64,000 nucleotides of DNA from Imbricaverruca yamaguchii (lineage: Eukaryota > Arthropoda > Thecostraca > Neoverrucidae). Under the pieces are notes generated by a model, which did not search any database, was not told the origin of the DNA, and saw only the letters and a list, made by a program, of their open reading frames with translations. Below, piece by piece: positions 55,042-64,000 of this stretch. Positions within the stretch are counted from its first letter, which is position 1. Each line of letters begins with the position of its first letter. Both the position numbers and the translations under genes were made by a program. The stretch is taken from the NCBI GenBank assembly GCA_034440575.1, contig JAOTOL010001181.1:186001-250000 (forward strand), read 5' to 3'.

Positions 55042-55314
55042 GTTTACTCAGGCAATTTGGGTTTACCAACCAGGCTACAAGTGGTGCAGGTGTCTCCTTC
55101 AGTCCAGTCCAGTCTTCCTTGGTAATGTCGGCTTGCACCAGCAGCAACTTGCCCTGGATCGGTCTTAGCTTGTCCTCGTAGAACGTCTTGCAGTCAATGA
55201 CCAGTGCACTAGGCTTATACGAGTATGAAAAGTAGGTGGGTAGTTTGGAACTGATCTCTTGTAATTTGGTTGGAGCACCCTTAAATCGAAATAACTTCAG
55301 ATCTCTTGCAGTCC
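55042..55314 (-). other. Unidentified open frame upstream of LINE A ORF1, antisense to METAP2 start region
   Basis: About 90 codons without a stop, starting at a strong acceptor GCCTTCTTTTCTGCAG and reading LKLFRFKGAPTKLQEISS, YKPSALVIDCKTFYEDKLRP and LLLVQADITKEDWTGLK. A possible donor TTG|GTAAAC lies near 55065. It could be the LINE 5' region, a captured host exon or a separate gene. I do not recognise it. Confidence 0.35.
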
Positions 55315-55344
55315 TGCAGAAAAGAAGGCACACTAGATTGTTCA

Positions 55345-64000
<8,656 letters not shown>

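Overview
The window is nuclear DNA of an invertebrate animal. It has multi-exon genes with GT-AG introns, tRNA-derived SINEs, CR1/L2-like LINEs, a hAT-like MITE and many intronic minisatellites. The species cannot be read from the sequence. An arthropod or other protostome fits the single frazzled-type receptor whose C-terminus ends in Phe-x-Cys, but this is inference. The left 43 kb is GC-rich and the right 20 kb is AT-rich.

Three genes are recognised. (1) Bases 1-690 (+) hold the C-terminal catalytic part of tRNA-splicing endonuclease subunit Sen34, with the Tyr-His-Lys triad intact. (2) From 42253 down to 3425 (-) lies almost all of a frazzled/DCC/neogenin netrin receptor. I could place 21 exons plus one short possible exon. 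They give four Ig domains, six fibronectin III domains, a transmembrane helix and cytoplasmic P1, P2-like and P3 motifs. All exon phases join without conflict, giving 3983 coding bases including the stop. The signal-peptide exon was not found. (3) From 55345 (+) run four exons of methionine aminopeptidase 2 covering the basic N-terminal region up to the EAHRQ segment; the catalytic exons lie beyond the right edge. Sen34 and frazzled converge; frazzled and METAP2 diverge.

The most striking pattern is in the frazzled introns. At about a dozen splice junctions a minisatellite abuts the exon, and its repeat unit contains a copy of that exon's own donor or acceptor, often with 6-30 exonic bases. 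The unit differs at every junction (20, 22, 32, 36, 47, 57, 62, 76, 80, 82, 95 or about 109 bp), so this is not one dispersed family but the same event repeated locally. Each array presents tens of decoy splice sites, and several are free of stop codons.

Mobile DNA: five or more copies of a tiny (56-62 bp) hairpin element with target-site duplications; three copies of a roughly 480-555 bp hAT-like MITE, one with a perfect 8-bp duplication and one split by a SINE; two tRNA-SINE families; and three LINE copies around METAP2, one nested in another. The genes have no functional link beyond proximity: tRNA splicing, axon guidance and N-terminal methionine removal.
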